From Streptomyces sp. NBC_00654 (GTDB lineage Bacteria > Actinomycetota > Actinomycetes > Streptomycetales > Streptomycetaceae): a stretch of 64,000 bases of DNA. Under the pieces are notes generated by a model. That model was not told where the DNA came from. It ran no database searches and saw only the letters and a list, made by a program, of their open reading frames with translations. Position 1 is the first letter of the stretch. Each line of letters opens with the position of its first letter. Position numbers and translations under genes: made by a program. Where the stretch lies: positions 186,001-250,000 of the forward strand of contig NZ_JAPEOB010000004.1 in assembly GCF_026341775.1 (NCBI RefSeq), read 5' to 3'. Shown here in pieces: positions 17,161-25,536 of the stretch.

Positions 17161-17473
17161 GTATCCCCTTCGCTTGCTCCTGCCCCCTCCAGGACGTGCG
17201 GTCCGGCTGATCGGTTTCCGGGGTGCCGCCCGGACCGACCCGGTCGGCGAGGTCCTGAAGGCCGGTGGCCGGTGGCGGCGGACCGCAGCATGTACGCGGC
17301 CTGATCGGGCGTGGAAACCCGAAGAGTTGTCGGCATGCGGTCAGCCAAACGCCTCCGTCGTCCCTGTCACCCGTTCGTGAGTTCCCGGGCCACCGGGGCC
17401 CCGGAAGCCGCACCCTCGCACAGAGCGGCCGACGACCGTGCCGCCCGAGCGCAACGGCTACAGGGGGAGAGGC
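17161..17473. promoter_or_regulatory. Divergent intergenic region, no gene seen
   Basis: This 313-base gap lies between the minus-strand EEP gene and the plus-strand polyprenyl operon. It must contain two promoters, but no clear -35/-10 pair, repeat or small gene could be supported. Confidence 0.4.
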
Positions 17474-17752
17474 ATGACCCGAGCGGAGAACGGCGGAGGG
17501 CCGGGGGAGCGGACGGTTCTGATGGTGGTGGGGCTGGCCGACCTGGCGGTGGACACACTCGGCACCACCGTGGGCACGCTCCGGTCGCTGCTCGGCCGGT
17601 CGGACATGCCCGAGCTCGCGGCCGACGCGAAGTCGGACCTCCGGGCCCGGGGCCGGCTGGCGCTGGACCGGTACACGACGGTGCCGCCCGCGTACCTGGA
17701 GGTGCTGGCCCGGCACGCCGTGGCACGCCGGGCGGCCGACCGCGATGCCTGA
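17474..17752 (+). CDS. Small protein translationally coupled to polyprenyl synthetase
   Basis: A 92-residue protein of unknown function. A hydrophobic stretch (TVLMVVGLADLAVDTLGTTVGTL) is followed by a basic, helical C-terminus (LRARGRLALDRYTTVPPAYLEVLARHAVARR). It could be a membrane-associated accessory to prenyl transfer, but no family is recognised. GGGGGAGAGG lies just before the ATG at 17474. Its last 8 bases overlap the start of the polyprenyl synthetase gene, so the two are coupled. Confidence 0.75.
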   Translation: MTRAENGGGPGERTVLMVVGLADLAVDTLGTTVGTLRSLLGRSDMPELAADAKSDLRARGRLALDRYTTVPPAYLEVLARHAVARRAADRDA

Positions 17753-18797
17753 CCCGTACGGGGCGGACGCCTTCAAGGGCCGTATCGACGGGGTGCTGAG
17801 CGGTTTCGTGGCGCGGGAGACGGACGAACTCCTCGCCATCGACGCCGATCTGCGCCCGGTGGCGGACCAGGTGGAGGCGGCGGTGGCCGAGGGGAAGCGG
17901 CTGCGGGCGGCCTTCTGCTACTGGGGCTGGCGGGCCGCCGGTCAGCCGGACAACGACGCGCTGGTGCGGGCGGCGGCGTCCATGGAACTGGTGCACGCCG
18001 CCGCCGTGGTGCACGACGACATCATCGACGACAGTCCGCTGAGGCACGGCAGGCCCACCGCGCACCTCGCCCTGGGCACGGCTCTCGGGCCCCGGCCCCG
18101 GGCGAGGAGCGCGGGCCGGGCGCTGGCGATGCTGGTGGGCGATCTGCTGATGTCGCTGGCCGGGCAGCTGTTCGTCAACAGCGGCCTGCCCGCGGCCTGT
18201 CTGGCCCGCGCCCGTCCGCTGTGGGCGGCTCTCGCCCGTGACCTGATAGCCGGGGAGTGCCTGGAGATCCTGCGTACCGGTGCCGTCCCGGACACCGGCG
18301 ACTCGCTGAAGGTGATCCGGTACAAGACCGCGAAGTACACCGTCGAACAGCCGCTGCTCATCGGCGGCGCCCTGGCCGGTGCGAGCGGCAGGCTGCGGGA
18401 GGGGCTTTCCGCCTACGGGGTGCCGCTGGGCGAGGCGTTCCAGCTGCGGGACGATCTGCTCGGCCTGTTCGGCGACCCGGCCCGCACCGGCAAGGCGAGC
18501 CTGGACGACGTGCGCGCCCACCGGCCCACCGCCCTGCTGGCGGAGACCTGGCGGCTGGCGGGCGAGCCGGAACGCGACCTGCTGCGCCGCCTGCTGGGCA
18601 GAGCGGACATCGGCCCGGACGGGCTGGAGGCGGTACGCGGGGTGATGAGCCGTCTGAAGGCGCCCGAGCGGATCGAGCGGATGATCCGGGCGCGGGCCGA
18701 GGAAGCCACCCGCGCCCTGGACGGGACGGACATCCCCGAGCACGCCGAACGCGCCCTGACGGCGCTGGCCCGGTCCGCGACCGTCCGCCACCACTGA
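17745..18797 (+). CDS. Polyprenyl (GGPP-type) synthetase
   Basis: A 350-residue trans-isoprenyl diphosphate synthase, which condenses isopentenyl diphosphate with allylic diphosphates. The first aspartate-rich motif is VVHDDIIDDS and the second is FQLRDDLLGLFGD; KTAKYTVEQPLL is the helix before the second. Large or small chain length cannot be set with confidence. It is fused by overlap to the small upstream gene and followed 89 bases later by an MpaB-type oxygenase, suggesting that the prenyl product is cleaved or oxidised by that neighbour. Confidence 0.93.
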   Translation: MPDPYGADAFKGRIDGVLSGFVARETDELLAIDADLRPVADQVEAAVAEGKRLRAAFCYWGWRAAGQPDNDALVRAAASMELVHAAAVVHDDIIDDSPLRHGRPTAHLALGTALGPRPRARSAGRALAMLVGDLLMSLAGQLFVNSGLPAACLARARPLWAALARDLIAGECLEILRTGAVPDTGDSLKVIRYKTAKYTVEQPLLIGGALAGASGRLREGLSAYGVPLGEAFQLRDDLLGLFGDPARTGKASLDDVRAHRPTALLAETWRLAGEPERDLLRRLLGRADIGPDGLEAVRGVMSRLKAPERIERMIRARAEEATRALDGTDIPEHAERALTALARSATVRHH

Positions 18798-18886
18798 GAA
18801 CCCGCACCGCACGGCGGCCCGGCAGCGCTCCGGCGATCTGCCGGGTGCGTGCGCCCCGGGCCGGAAGAGAAGCCGAGGAACCGAGC

Positions 18887-20053
18887 ATGATCTACACCGA
18901 GTCGTCGATGGACGCCCTGCGACAGGGCGGCGACGAGCTGGCCGACGCCACCGTGGCCACGCTGTTCGAGCGCGGGGAGGTGGGGAAGTTCAACACCCTC
19001 ATGCGGTACGTGTCCACCGCGGGGAGCCCGCTGCCCGAGGGGCTGCCCGAGGTCGCGCTGGAGTATCTGCGCGCGACCGGTGCGCCGCCCGCGTGGGTCG
19101 ACTGGGGCGAGATGGAGAAGGCGCGGCTGTTCTTCATCGACAACAACGTGCACATCTCCACCGCGCTGTCCTTCGCGTCGATGCCCGCCTGCTACGTCGT
19201 CCCGCACGTGGCGAAGCTGCTGTCGGCCACGCACGCGCTGGAGTACCCCTCCCAGCGGATGGCGGAGACCGGGCAGTTCACCGTCCACCTGATGCGGCCC
19301 GACGCGTTCGAGGCGGGGAGCCGCTTCGTCCCCGCCGTGCAGAAGGTCCGTCTGCTCCACGCCTCCATCCGCCACCACCTGCGCAGGGAGGGCCGCTGGG
19401 ACGTCGGGACGCTGGGGACCCCGATCTGCCAGGAGGACATCATCGGCGGTCAGATGTTCTTCTCCCTGCTGGTCCTCGACAGCCTGCACCGGCTGGGCAT
19501 CCACATGAGCGTCGACGGCGCCGAGGCGTACTTCTACGCCTGGCGCGTGGTCGGCGCGATGCTGGGCGTCGACCAGGACCACGTACCCGAGGACCTCGAC
19601 TCCGCCCGGCAGTTCCTGGACCTGTACATGACCCGGCACATGGGGCCCAGCGAGGAGGGCGCCCGCCTCACCCGGCAGCTGATCGACCTCTACGAGGAAG
19701 TGGTCCCCGGCACGCTCCTCGACCCGGTCGTCCCGGCGCTGATCCGCCATCTCATCGGCGACACCTGCGCGGACTGGCTGGACGTGCCGCGTTCCGCCTG
19801 GGACACCCTGGTCAAGGCCGTGCCCCGGCTGCTCGGTGTTCTGGAGACCATCGAGGACCGGTCCCCGCTCGGAGCCCGTGCCCTGGACCGGCTGGGCCGG
19901 CTCACGACGGTCCTGGAACTCTCCTCCCTCACCCGCGGCCGGGTCATGCACTACGCCATTCCGGAGCAGCTGAAGAAGGACTTCGGCGTCTCCGCCGCCG
20001 TCTCGCGCACCCGGCGCTGGGCCCCGCCCGCGCCCACGGTCGGCCCGCGCTGA
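18887..20053 (+). CDS. MpaB / latex-clearing-protein-like oxygenase (DUF2236)
   Basis: A 388-residue b-type haem oxygenase of the MpaB/Lcp family; characterised members cleave isoprenoid double bonds (rubber, or the farnesyl chain in mycophenolic acid biosynthesis). The family core is visible as FIDNNVHISTALSFASMPACYV, KVRLLHASIRHHLRREG and GTPICQEDIIGGQMFFSLLVLDSL. No signal peptide is present, so the substrate is intracellular. The ATG at 18887 has GAGGA 7 bases upstream. Pairing with a polyprenyl synthetase points to oxidative trimming of a newly made prenyl chain. Confidence 0.85.
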   Translation: MIYTESSMDALRQGGDELADATVATLFERGEVGKFNTLMRYVSTAGSPLPEGLPEVALEYLRATGAPPAWVDWGEMEKARLFFIDNNVHISTALSFASMPACYVVPHVAKLLSATHALEYPSQRMAETGQFTVHLMRPDAFEAGSRFVPAVQKVRLLHASIRHHLRREGRWDVGTLGTPICQEDIIGGQMFFSLLVLDSLHRLGIHMSVDGAEAYFYAWRVVGAMLGVDQDHVPEDLDSARQFLDLYMTRHMGPSEEGARLTRQLIDLYEEVVPGTLLDPVVPALIRHLIGDTCADWLDVPRSAWDTLVKAVPRLLGVLETIEDRSPLGARALDRLGRLTTVLELSSLTRGRVMHYAIPEQLKKDFGVSAAVSRTRRWAPPAPTVGPR

Positions 20054-20098
20054 CCGCCACCGCCGGCCAGGGGCCTCCCGCGGGTGCCGGGAAAGCCC

Positions 20099-20680
20099 TC
20101 AGGGCCGCTCGCCCACCTGTGTGACCCGTTCGTCGCCGAGCCGGTGCTGCACGTCCTGGAGGAGCACCCGCAGCAGCCCGTTCAACTGGCTCTGCTGCTC
20201 GGGCGTCAGAGCGGTGATCAGTTCCGCCTCCCGGTGGAGCACCTGGTCGACGGTGGCCTCGACCAGTGCGTGGCCCGCCGGGGTCAGGGTGACCAGCACG
20301 GTTCGCGGGCGTCCCTGGGCGGGCTGCCGGACGACGAGCCCCTCGCGCTCGGCACGGGCCACCCTCTGGGAGACCGCGCCTGCGGTGACCAGGGAGCGGT
20401 GCCCCAGTTCGCGGGTGCTCAGGGTGTACGGGTCACCGCTGCGGCGCAGCACGCTGAGCAGGTCGAGCGTGGCCGTGTCCACGCCCGCGTGGGCCAGGAC
20501 CCGGCGCCGGTCGTCACCGAAGAGCTTGGCCAGCTGCCAGATCGGGGTGACGATCCCGATGGAGGAGACGGGCGTCCCGGGACGCTCGCGCTCCCAGGCG
20601 GCCGCGATGTCCTCGGCGGACGGAAGGCCGGAATCCCCGACCCTACCGTCCGACGCCGGGACCAGGGGTTCTCTTGCCAT
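20099..20680 (-). CDS. MarR-family transcriptional regulator
   Basis: A 193-residue winged-helix regulator. The MarR core is LDLLSVLRRSGDPYTLSTRELGHRSLVTAGAVSQRVARAEREGLVVR with the wing QGRPRTVLVTLTPAG. The ATG at 20680 has GGGAG about 7 bases upstream. It is divergent from an SDR gene across 68 bases containing a matching palindrome, so repression of both genes and release by a small ligand are expected. Confidence 0.92.
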   Translation of the reverse strand: MAREPLVPASDGRVGDSGLPSAEDIAAAWERERPGTPVSSIGIVTPIWQLAKLFGDDRRRVLAHAGVDTATLDLLSVLRRSGDPYTLSTRELGHRSLVTAGAVSQRVARAEREGLVVRQPAQGRPRTVLVTLTPAGHALVEATVDQVLHREAELITALTPEQQSQLNGLLRVLLQDVQHRLGDERVTQVGERP

Positions 20681-20702
20681 CGTGCCACTCCCAGGTGTTA
20701 CG

Positions 20703-20719
20703 TTTAGCTCTAAATTTAG
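20703..20719. promoter_or_regulatory. MarR operator between divergent genes
   Basis: Alternating half-sites TTTAG (20703), CTAAA (20710) and TTTAG (20715) form two overlapping perfect palindromes, TTTAGCTCTAAA and CTAAATTTAG. The patch is strikingly AT-rich for this DNA and sits between the MarR and SDR starts. Confidence 0.65.
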
Positions 20720-20748
20720 GTCTACACCAACCATACGGAGCTGAGTCC

Positions 20749-21468
20749 ATGGCACGCAACATTCTGGTCACCGGCGGTTCCACGGGCATCGGCCGAGCCC
20801 TCGCCGGCCACTTCGCCGAGCGCGGCGATTCCGTGATCATCACCGGCCGGCGACCCGGTCCGCTCAAGGAGACGGCCGCCGCGATCGGCTGCCGCGGGCT
20901 GGTCTGCGACCACACCGGCCCGGAGGCGCTCACCGCGCTGCTCACGGAGCTGCCCGAGCGGATCGACGTACTCGTCAACAACGCGGGCGGCAACACCGAC
21001 TTCGACGCGGACGGTGCCGACGACCTCGCCGCGTACGCCCGTGACTTCCGTGCCAACCTCGACGCCAACCTCGTCAGCGCGGCCCTGACCACCAAGGCGC
21101 TGGAGAGCCGTCTCGCACCCGGTGGCGCGGTCGTGCACATCGGCTCCATCGCAGCGGACCAGGGCGCGGGCTCCTACGGCGCGTCCAAGGCGGGCCTGGC
21201 CGCCTGGAACCTCGATCTCGCACGGCAGCTCGGTCCTCGCGACATCACCGCCAACGTGGTCGCGCCCGGTTACACCGGCGGCACGGAGTTCTTCCGCGAC
21301 CGCCTTCCCGCCGAGCGACGGGAACACCTGATCGCCGACACACTCACGCACCGCCCCGGCACACCGGCCGACATCGCGGAGGCGGTCGGCTTTCTGGCGT
21401 CTGTGGCCGCCCGGCACATCACCGGGCAGGTGCTGCACGTCAACGGGGGCGCCCTGACGACCCGGTGA
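20749..21468 (+). CDS. Short-chain dehydrogenase/reductase
   Basis: A 239-residue classical SDR with the cofactor loop LVTGGSTGIGRALA (TGxxxGxG), the NNAGG strand, and the catalytic Ser...Tyr-x3-Lys as GSIAADQGAGSYGASKAG. The last stretch HITGQVLHVNGGA is typical. It is probably NAD(P)H-dependent with an unknown carbonyl or alcohol substrate. CGGAG precedes the ATG at 20749 by 8-9 bases. The divergent MarR regulator is its likely controller. Confidence 0.93.
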   Translation: MARNILVTGGSTGIGRALAGHFAERGDSVIITGRRPGPLKETAAAIGCRGLVCDHTGPEALTALLTELPERIDVLVNNAGGNTDFDADGADDLAAYARDFRANLDANLVSAALTTKALESRLAPGGAVVHIGSIAADQGAGSYGASKAGLAAWNLDLARQLGPRDITANVVAPGYTGGTEFFRDRLPAERREHLIADTLTHRPGTPADIAEAVGFLASVAARHITGQVLHVNGGALTTR

Positions 21469-21760
21469 CACTCCACCCGCAGCCGGCACACGCACGACGG
21501 CGGCTCCTCGGCCCCCTGGGGGCGGGCTGCGGCGCCCGCGGGCCGTCACGGCGGACACAACCGGGCCCATGGGGCCGGGGCCGGTGGGCTCCGAGGTGGC
21601 CACCGCGGCGTTCTCCGGATCAGCGGGAGGCGGCGGGGCCGACGTTCGGTGGCTGGACGAGCAGGCGTTGAACCGCGGCCGCACGTCGCCTGAACCGGCC
21701 CGGCGGCCACGCCGCTGTCCGCCGGCCCGTACCTGCGGACCCGGGTCCGTAACCGCCCAC

Positions 21761-21799
21761 GGCCCGGCCCGGCTCCCTCATCAGGAGCCGGGCCGGGCC
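21761..21799. terminator. Strong bidirectional hairpin terminator
   Basis: A perfect 16-bp inverted repeat (21761-21776 with 21784-21799) with a 7-base loop lies in the otherwise featureless 381-base gap between the convergent SDR and surface-protein genes. Confidence 0.75.
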
Positions 21800-21849
21800 G
21801 GCGGGCGTGTCCGTTGCCGGGCGGACGGGGCGGGTGACGCCGCCGGGTG

Positions 21850-23118
21850 TCAGGCTCGCTTGGACCTGCGGCGGGCCGCCAGGACCAGGCCGGTACCCAC
21901 GGCGAGTACCGCGGCGGTCCCGATGATCATCGGGACGGTGCCGCTGCTGCCCGTCGAAGCGAGGTCGCCGCCCTTGCCCGGCGTCTTGCTCGACGACGGG
22001 GCGGGCGTGCCCGGTACCGCGGGCTCGGAGGAACCGGAGGACGGGGTGCCGCTCTCCGTGGGCGGCGTCACCGAGGCGGACGGCGTGGCGTCCACCGGCG
22101 GCGTCGTCGTGGGGGTGTCGCTCGGCGTCGGTGTGGTGGTCGGGGGCTTCCCGGTCTCCGGAAGGCAGCCGGTGAAGGGGAAGTGGTGCGTCTCCGCGCC
22201 GCCCGAACCGTGCAGCGAGGCGACCCACACCGAGCCGTTGACCGGTGCGCCGGTACCCAGCTCCAGATGTGCCCGGGGTGCCAGCACGCTGCCGGGCCAG
22301 GCCGCCTTGCTGCTCTTGGTGACCGTGCGGGCCTCGGGGAAGTTCCACAGCAGCCGGGCACGGACCTTGCCGTCGGAGGCGCTCTGGAGCTTGTCGTCGA
22401 GTACGTAGTCCTGCCCACCGGACAGGAAGAAGCCGGTGGTCCCCGCCTTGGCCATGTCGTACGTCTCGCCGCTGACGTTGACGATCGCGGTGGCACCGGC
22501 CGGGATCTTGAGGTAGATGTCCTTGGCCTGCTCCAGCTGACCGGCGGTCACCTTGAAGATGTTGCGCCCGGTGTCGCTGCCCTTGAGGGTGAGCTTGGTG
22601 CCCTCCAGCGCGACGTCCGTGCCGCTGGTCACCGCTTCCCCGGCCAGTGCCGAGGAGTAGGCGCGGAGCTTGGTGAACTCGGCGTCGAAGTCGATCAGCC
22701 CGGCGTCCTTGCGGAACGTGCCGGAGTGCAGCTCGACCGCGCGGTCGCGGACCTCGCCGCCGACGACCGCGTTGCCCTTCATCACCGCGGTGACCGAACC
22801 GCCGTTGAGCAGGTCGCCGCGGACGACGAGCGAAGCCCGGCCGGGCAGCGCGTCGACCTCGGCCGCGGTCAGCTCATTGGCGACGCTGAATCCGCCGCGG
22901 AAGTCGGCGTTGCCACCCACGGCCACCGCGCCCTCCGCGTCGGGGGAATGGACATCGTCGCCGAGGACGAACTCGCCGTACTTACCGGCGATTCCGAAGG
23001 CGTCGGTGGTGCACCCTGCCGAGTCGGCGGGGGCGGCCTGTGCGGCCGGGACGGCCGTGAGGCCGAGAACGAGAGCTCCACCGAGCATGGCTGCTGCGGC
23101 GGTTGCGGTTATGCGCAT
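21850..23118 (-). CDS. Choice-of-anchor A surface protein with LAxTG sortase signal
   Basis: A 422-residue secreted cell-wall protein. An N-terminal signal peptide ends near AAQAAPAD; a choice-of-anchor A domain follows (YGEFVLGDDVHSPDAEGAVAVGG ... VVRGDLLNGG ... GSVLAPRAHLELGTGAPVNGS). Next come a Thr/Pro/Ser-rich spacer and a terminal LASTG motif, hydrophobic helix and RRRSKRA tail. LAxTG is the motif recognised by class E sortases of Streptomyces. The ATG at 23118 is chosen because the signal peptide starts there; 21 extra residues could be read from 23181. An adhesin or sheath role is likely. Confidence 0.88.
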   Translation of the reverse strand: MRITATAAAAMLGGALVLGLTAVPAAQAAPADSAGCTTDAFGIAGKYGEFVLGDDVHSPDAEGAVAVGGNADFRGGFSVANELTAAEVDALPGRASLVVRGDLLNGGSVTAVMKGNAVVGGEVRDRAVELHSGTFRKDAGLIDFDAEFTKLRAYSSALAGEAVTSGTDVALEGTKLTLKGSDTGRNIFKVTAGQLEQAKDIYLKIPAGATAIVNVSGETYDMAKAGTTGFFLSGGQDYVLDDKLQSASDGKVRARLLWNFPEARTVTKSSKAAWPGSVLAPRAHLELGTGAPVNGSVWVASLHGSGGAETHHFPFTGCLPETGKPPTTTPTPSDTPTTTPPVDATPSASVTPPTESGTPSSGSSEPAVPGTPAPSSSKTPGKGGDLASTGSSGTVPMIIGTAAVLAVGTGLVLAARRRSKRA

Positions 23119-23499
23119 GGGGCGTGATTCTCCAGCGGAGGTGGTTGTAAAGATTCCGTGGCGGTTGCCCATAGTTTTCACACAATCAGATATTGGTCAA
23201 GACCAATGCCCAAAGGGCTGGCGAAAAGCGTCAAATGACGGATTTGTTCGACTATGTGGGATCGGATGCGGCGCGGCCGGGCGGGGTCGTCGCCCCGCCT
23301 CTTCAGGCCAGAACACCCCCGCCGCCCGCACGTGGGAGGGGTGGTTCCCCTCGAAGGCGGGGGCGTGCGGAACCGGCCGGACATGGCGGGGCGCCGTCGC
23401 TCGCTCGCCGCGCGCCCGCCTCCCGGCCCGTGGTGACGCGCCGGGAGAGTTCGGCGCGGGCCGCGGGAAACGGGGCTGACTGTCCTGGGAAAGAATAGG
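23119..23499. promoter_or_regulatory. Upstream region of surface-protein gene
   Basis: Positions 23140-23240 are AT-rich and presumably hold the minus-strand promoter. The rest is GC-rich with partial inverted repeats (for example CCGCACG near 23329 with CGTGCGG near 23365). No gene can be supported here. Confidence 0.4.
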
Positions 23500-23528
23500 T
23501 TGCTGTCAATCTGAACGTTGACTAGAAT
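23500..23528 (+). promoter_or_regulatory. Predicted promoter of XRE-TPR regulator
   Basis: TTGCTG (23500-23505) and TAGAAT (23523-23528) are separated by 17 bases. The element overlaps TTGACT and a CTAG...CTAG dyad. It implies a 5-prime leader of about 210 bases before the regulator start at 23746. Confidence 0.5.
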
Positions 23529-23546
23529 TTTACTAGGTTGGTCAGT

Positions 23547-23609
23547 ATGCTTGTCGCGCCACGTTCGTTTGATCCAACCGGATGGCCCGTACCGCCTGCA
23601 TTACGATGA
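23547..23609 (+). CDS. Possible 20-residue upstream ORF with a TTA codon
   Basis: A tiny reading frame lies in the leader of the XRE-TPR gene (peptide ending GWPVPPALR), with a TTA leucine codon as its nineteenth codon. The ribosome site is weak (AGG about 9 bases upstream). It could be a regulatory uORF or chance; coding is not established. Confidence 0.25.
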   Translation: MLVAPRSFDPTGWPVPPALR

Positions 23610-23745
23610 TCTCGCAGATCAGGACGGCGGCAGAAGGCGCGGCCACGTCTGAAACTCCGGTGAAGACATATACGCCATATCCGCCGGTCCGGGAAAAGTT
23701 CGCTTCAGGCTCGCTTTCTCGAGACCTGTCAAGTGAGGGGTCACA

Positions 23746-25089
23746 GTGACCGCGATCGAAGGGCTGGGATCACGTATTCGGCGACTGCGCAGAGCTGCCG
23801 GTCTTTCCCAGGAGGCACTGGCCCGTCCCAACCTCTCCCCCAGCTACGTCTCCCTGCTGGAGGCCGGAAAGCGCGTCCCCTCGGAGGACGTCCTCGCGCA
23901 GCTCGCCGAGCGGTTGGGGTGTGATCCGGCCTATCTCATAGGGATGATCGCCAAGCCGGACTCGGTGGATCTGGAGATCGAGCTGCACTACGCGCAACTC
24001 GCCCTGCGCAACGGCGAATCGCAGGCGGCGCTGGAGACCTTCACCGCTCTGCTGGCCAAGTTGCCGGCCACCGACCGGACGGATCTGCGGTTCGCCGTGG
24101 AGCTCGGCATCGGCCAGTCCCTGGAGCATCAGGGCGAGCTGGAGGAGGCCGCCCGGAACTTCGAGTCACTGCTGCAGTGGTCCGCGGCGCAGGGGCGCGG
24201 CATCCTGGACCGGCTCAGCGTGGTCATGCCGCTGTGCCGGTGCTACCGCGAACTGGGCGACCTCTCGCACGCCATAGACGTCGCCGAGGAGGTGCTGGCC
24301 GAGGCGGACGCCGCGGACCTGCCGCCCACGGTCACACAGCTGGAGCTGCTGTCCACACTGATCGGTGTGTACTGCGAACGCGGTGACCTGCACCGGGCGA
24401 ACTTCCTCGCCGGCGAGGCGATCAGCCGTGCCGAGGTCATGTCCGACCGCCGGGCGCTCGGCGGCGCCTACTGGAACGCGAGCGTGGTCCTGCACCGGCG
24501 CGGACGGTCGAGCGAGGCCCTGGACCTGCTGAAGAAGGCCGTCGCCATCTATGCCGAGGGCGACGACGAGCGCGCGCTGGCACGGGTGCGCAATGCGCAC
24601 GCGACGGTGCTGCTGCAGTCGGACGACCCCAACCCCGAGGTCGCCAAGACGCTCCTCGAACAGAGCGCCGCCACCCTGCGCACCCTGGGCAGCAGCCTCG
24701 ACGTGGCCTACGTCGAGACGGCGCTGGCCCGCGCGGAGGTGATGCTCGGCTGTGCCGGGGCCGCGATCGAGCACGCCGGGGTCGCCCTTGACCTGCTGGG
24801 ACCCGAACACCGGCTGGAGAGCGCGCGCGTGCATCTCGTGCTTGCCGCCGCCCATCTGCTGCGCGACGACTACGACGCCGTACAGGCCGCGTACGAACGG
24901 GGGGCGTTGCTGCTCGAAGCCTCCGAGGCCGGGCGCCAGGCCGCCTTCGCCTGGTCGGAACTGGGCGAGATCCTGGAGAAGAGCGGGGAGAGCGAGCGCG
25001 CGGTATGGGCCTACCGCCAGGGGATGCGTCTGATGGGGCACCGCAGCTCGCTCGTCGCGAACACTCCGCGCCGGGTCCGGCAGGACTGA
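23746..25089 (+). CDS. XRE-family regulator with TPR sensor domain (RRNPP-like architecture)
   Basis: A 447-residue regulator with an N-terminal Cro/C1 helix-turn-helix (IRRLRRAAGLSQEALA, SPSYVSLLEAGKRVPSEDVL, residues 8-60). About eight TPR-like helical pairs follow over residues 75-430 (ELHYAQLALRNGESQAALETF, LSTLIGVYCERGDLHRANF, WSELGEILEKSGESERAVWAY). This layout is that of RRNPP receptors, which bind a re-imported secreted peptide through the TPR groove. GAGGGG is 5 bases before the GTG. It converges on a 49-residue secreted-peptide gene across a terminator. I infer control of the peptide cluster; no target is proven. Confidence 0.85.
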   Translation: MTAIEGLGSRIRRLRRAAGLSQEALARPNLSPSYVSLLEAGKRVPSEDVLAQLAERLGCDPAYLIGMIAKPDSVDLEIELHYAQLALRNGESQAALETFTALLAKLPATDRTDLRFAVELGIGQSLEHQGELEEAARNFESLLQWSAAQGRGILDRLSVVMPLCRCYRELGDLSHAIDVAEEVLAEADAADLPPTVTQLELLSTLIGVYCERGDLHRANFLAGEAISRAEVMSDRRALGGAYWNASVVLHRRGRSSEALDLLKKAVAIYAEGDDERALARVRNAHATVLLQSDDPNPEVAKTLLEQSAATLRTLGSSLDVAYVETALARAEVMLGCAGAAIEHAGVALDLLGPEHRLESARVHLVLAAAHLLRDDYDAVQAAYERGALLLEASEAGRQAAFAWSELGEILEKSGESERAVWAYRQGMRLMGHRSSLVANTPRRVRQD

Positions 25090-25131
25090 CGCTCCCTCAC
25101 ACCCTCCGCGCGCCCATCCGCCCCAGCGCCC

Positions 25132-25163
25132 CAGCGCCCCATGAGACCTCTCATGGGGCGCTG
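25132..25163. terminator. Bidirectional hairpin terminator
   Basis: A perfect 15-bp stem (25132-25146 with 25149-25163) with a 2-base loop separates the convergent XRE-TPR and small-peptide genes. Confidence 0.75.
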
Positions 25164-25232
25164 CATGCTGTACGGGGGCCGGTGCCGGGGCGCGGGCCTG
25201 TGGTGCGGCGCGGCGCGGGTACGGCCCGGACG

Positions 25233-25382
25233 TCAGCAGCAGAGTGGGATGTCGGTGTCGATCTCGCTGTTGTCGAGCATGACCGCCTCCGAACCCACGC
25301 CGCCCGCGACCGTCTCCACGGCGGCGGAGCTACCGGGCAGGAGAAGCAGGGCGGCCAGTAAGTAGACGGCGATCTTCTGCAT
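25233..25382 (-). CDS. 49-residue secreted peptide precursor with TTA codon (candidate signal peptide)
   Basis: A 49-residue reading frame has the layout of a secreted peptide precursor: Met-Gln-Lys start, a leucine-rich hydrophobic core (IAVYLLAALLLLPGSSAA), then an acidic C-terminal part ending NSEIDTDIPLCC. AGAGG lies about 9 bases before the ATG, and a candidate promoter is upstream. Codon 8 is TTA, so translation should depend on bldA in Streptomyces. It faces an XRE-TPR regulator, which suggests a peptide-pheromone role. The terminal Cys-Cys could also be a modification or metal-binding site. Similarity to known pheromones is not visible by eye. Confidence 0.6.
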   Translation of the reverse strand: MQKIAVYLLAALLLLPGSSAAVETVAGGVGSEAVMLDNSEIDTDIPLCC

Positions 25383-25436
25383 TGCAGACACCTCTCATTT
25401 GCCACGGCGATGGCCGTAGGGAGTGCGACGGGATCG

Positions 25437-25466
25437 AGCATGACAGTCCTCGACTGGGCCAGTCAA
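25437..25466 (-). promoter_or_regulatory. Predicted promoter of the 49-residue peptide gene
   Basis: On the minus strand TTGACT (25466-25461) and CATGCT (25442-25437) are 18 bases apart, giving a leader of about 50 bases. The -35 lies inside TTTATTGACT, a decamer repeated before the LuxR-type gene (28274-28265). Confidence 0.45.
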
Positions 25467-25536
25467 TAAAACAAAGACGCAGGCGAATCATCTGTATTGC
25501 CTTGTTTATGCACCGTATCTACCGTGCGCATTCCGG

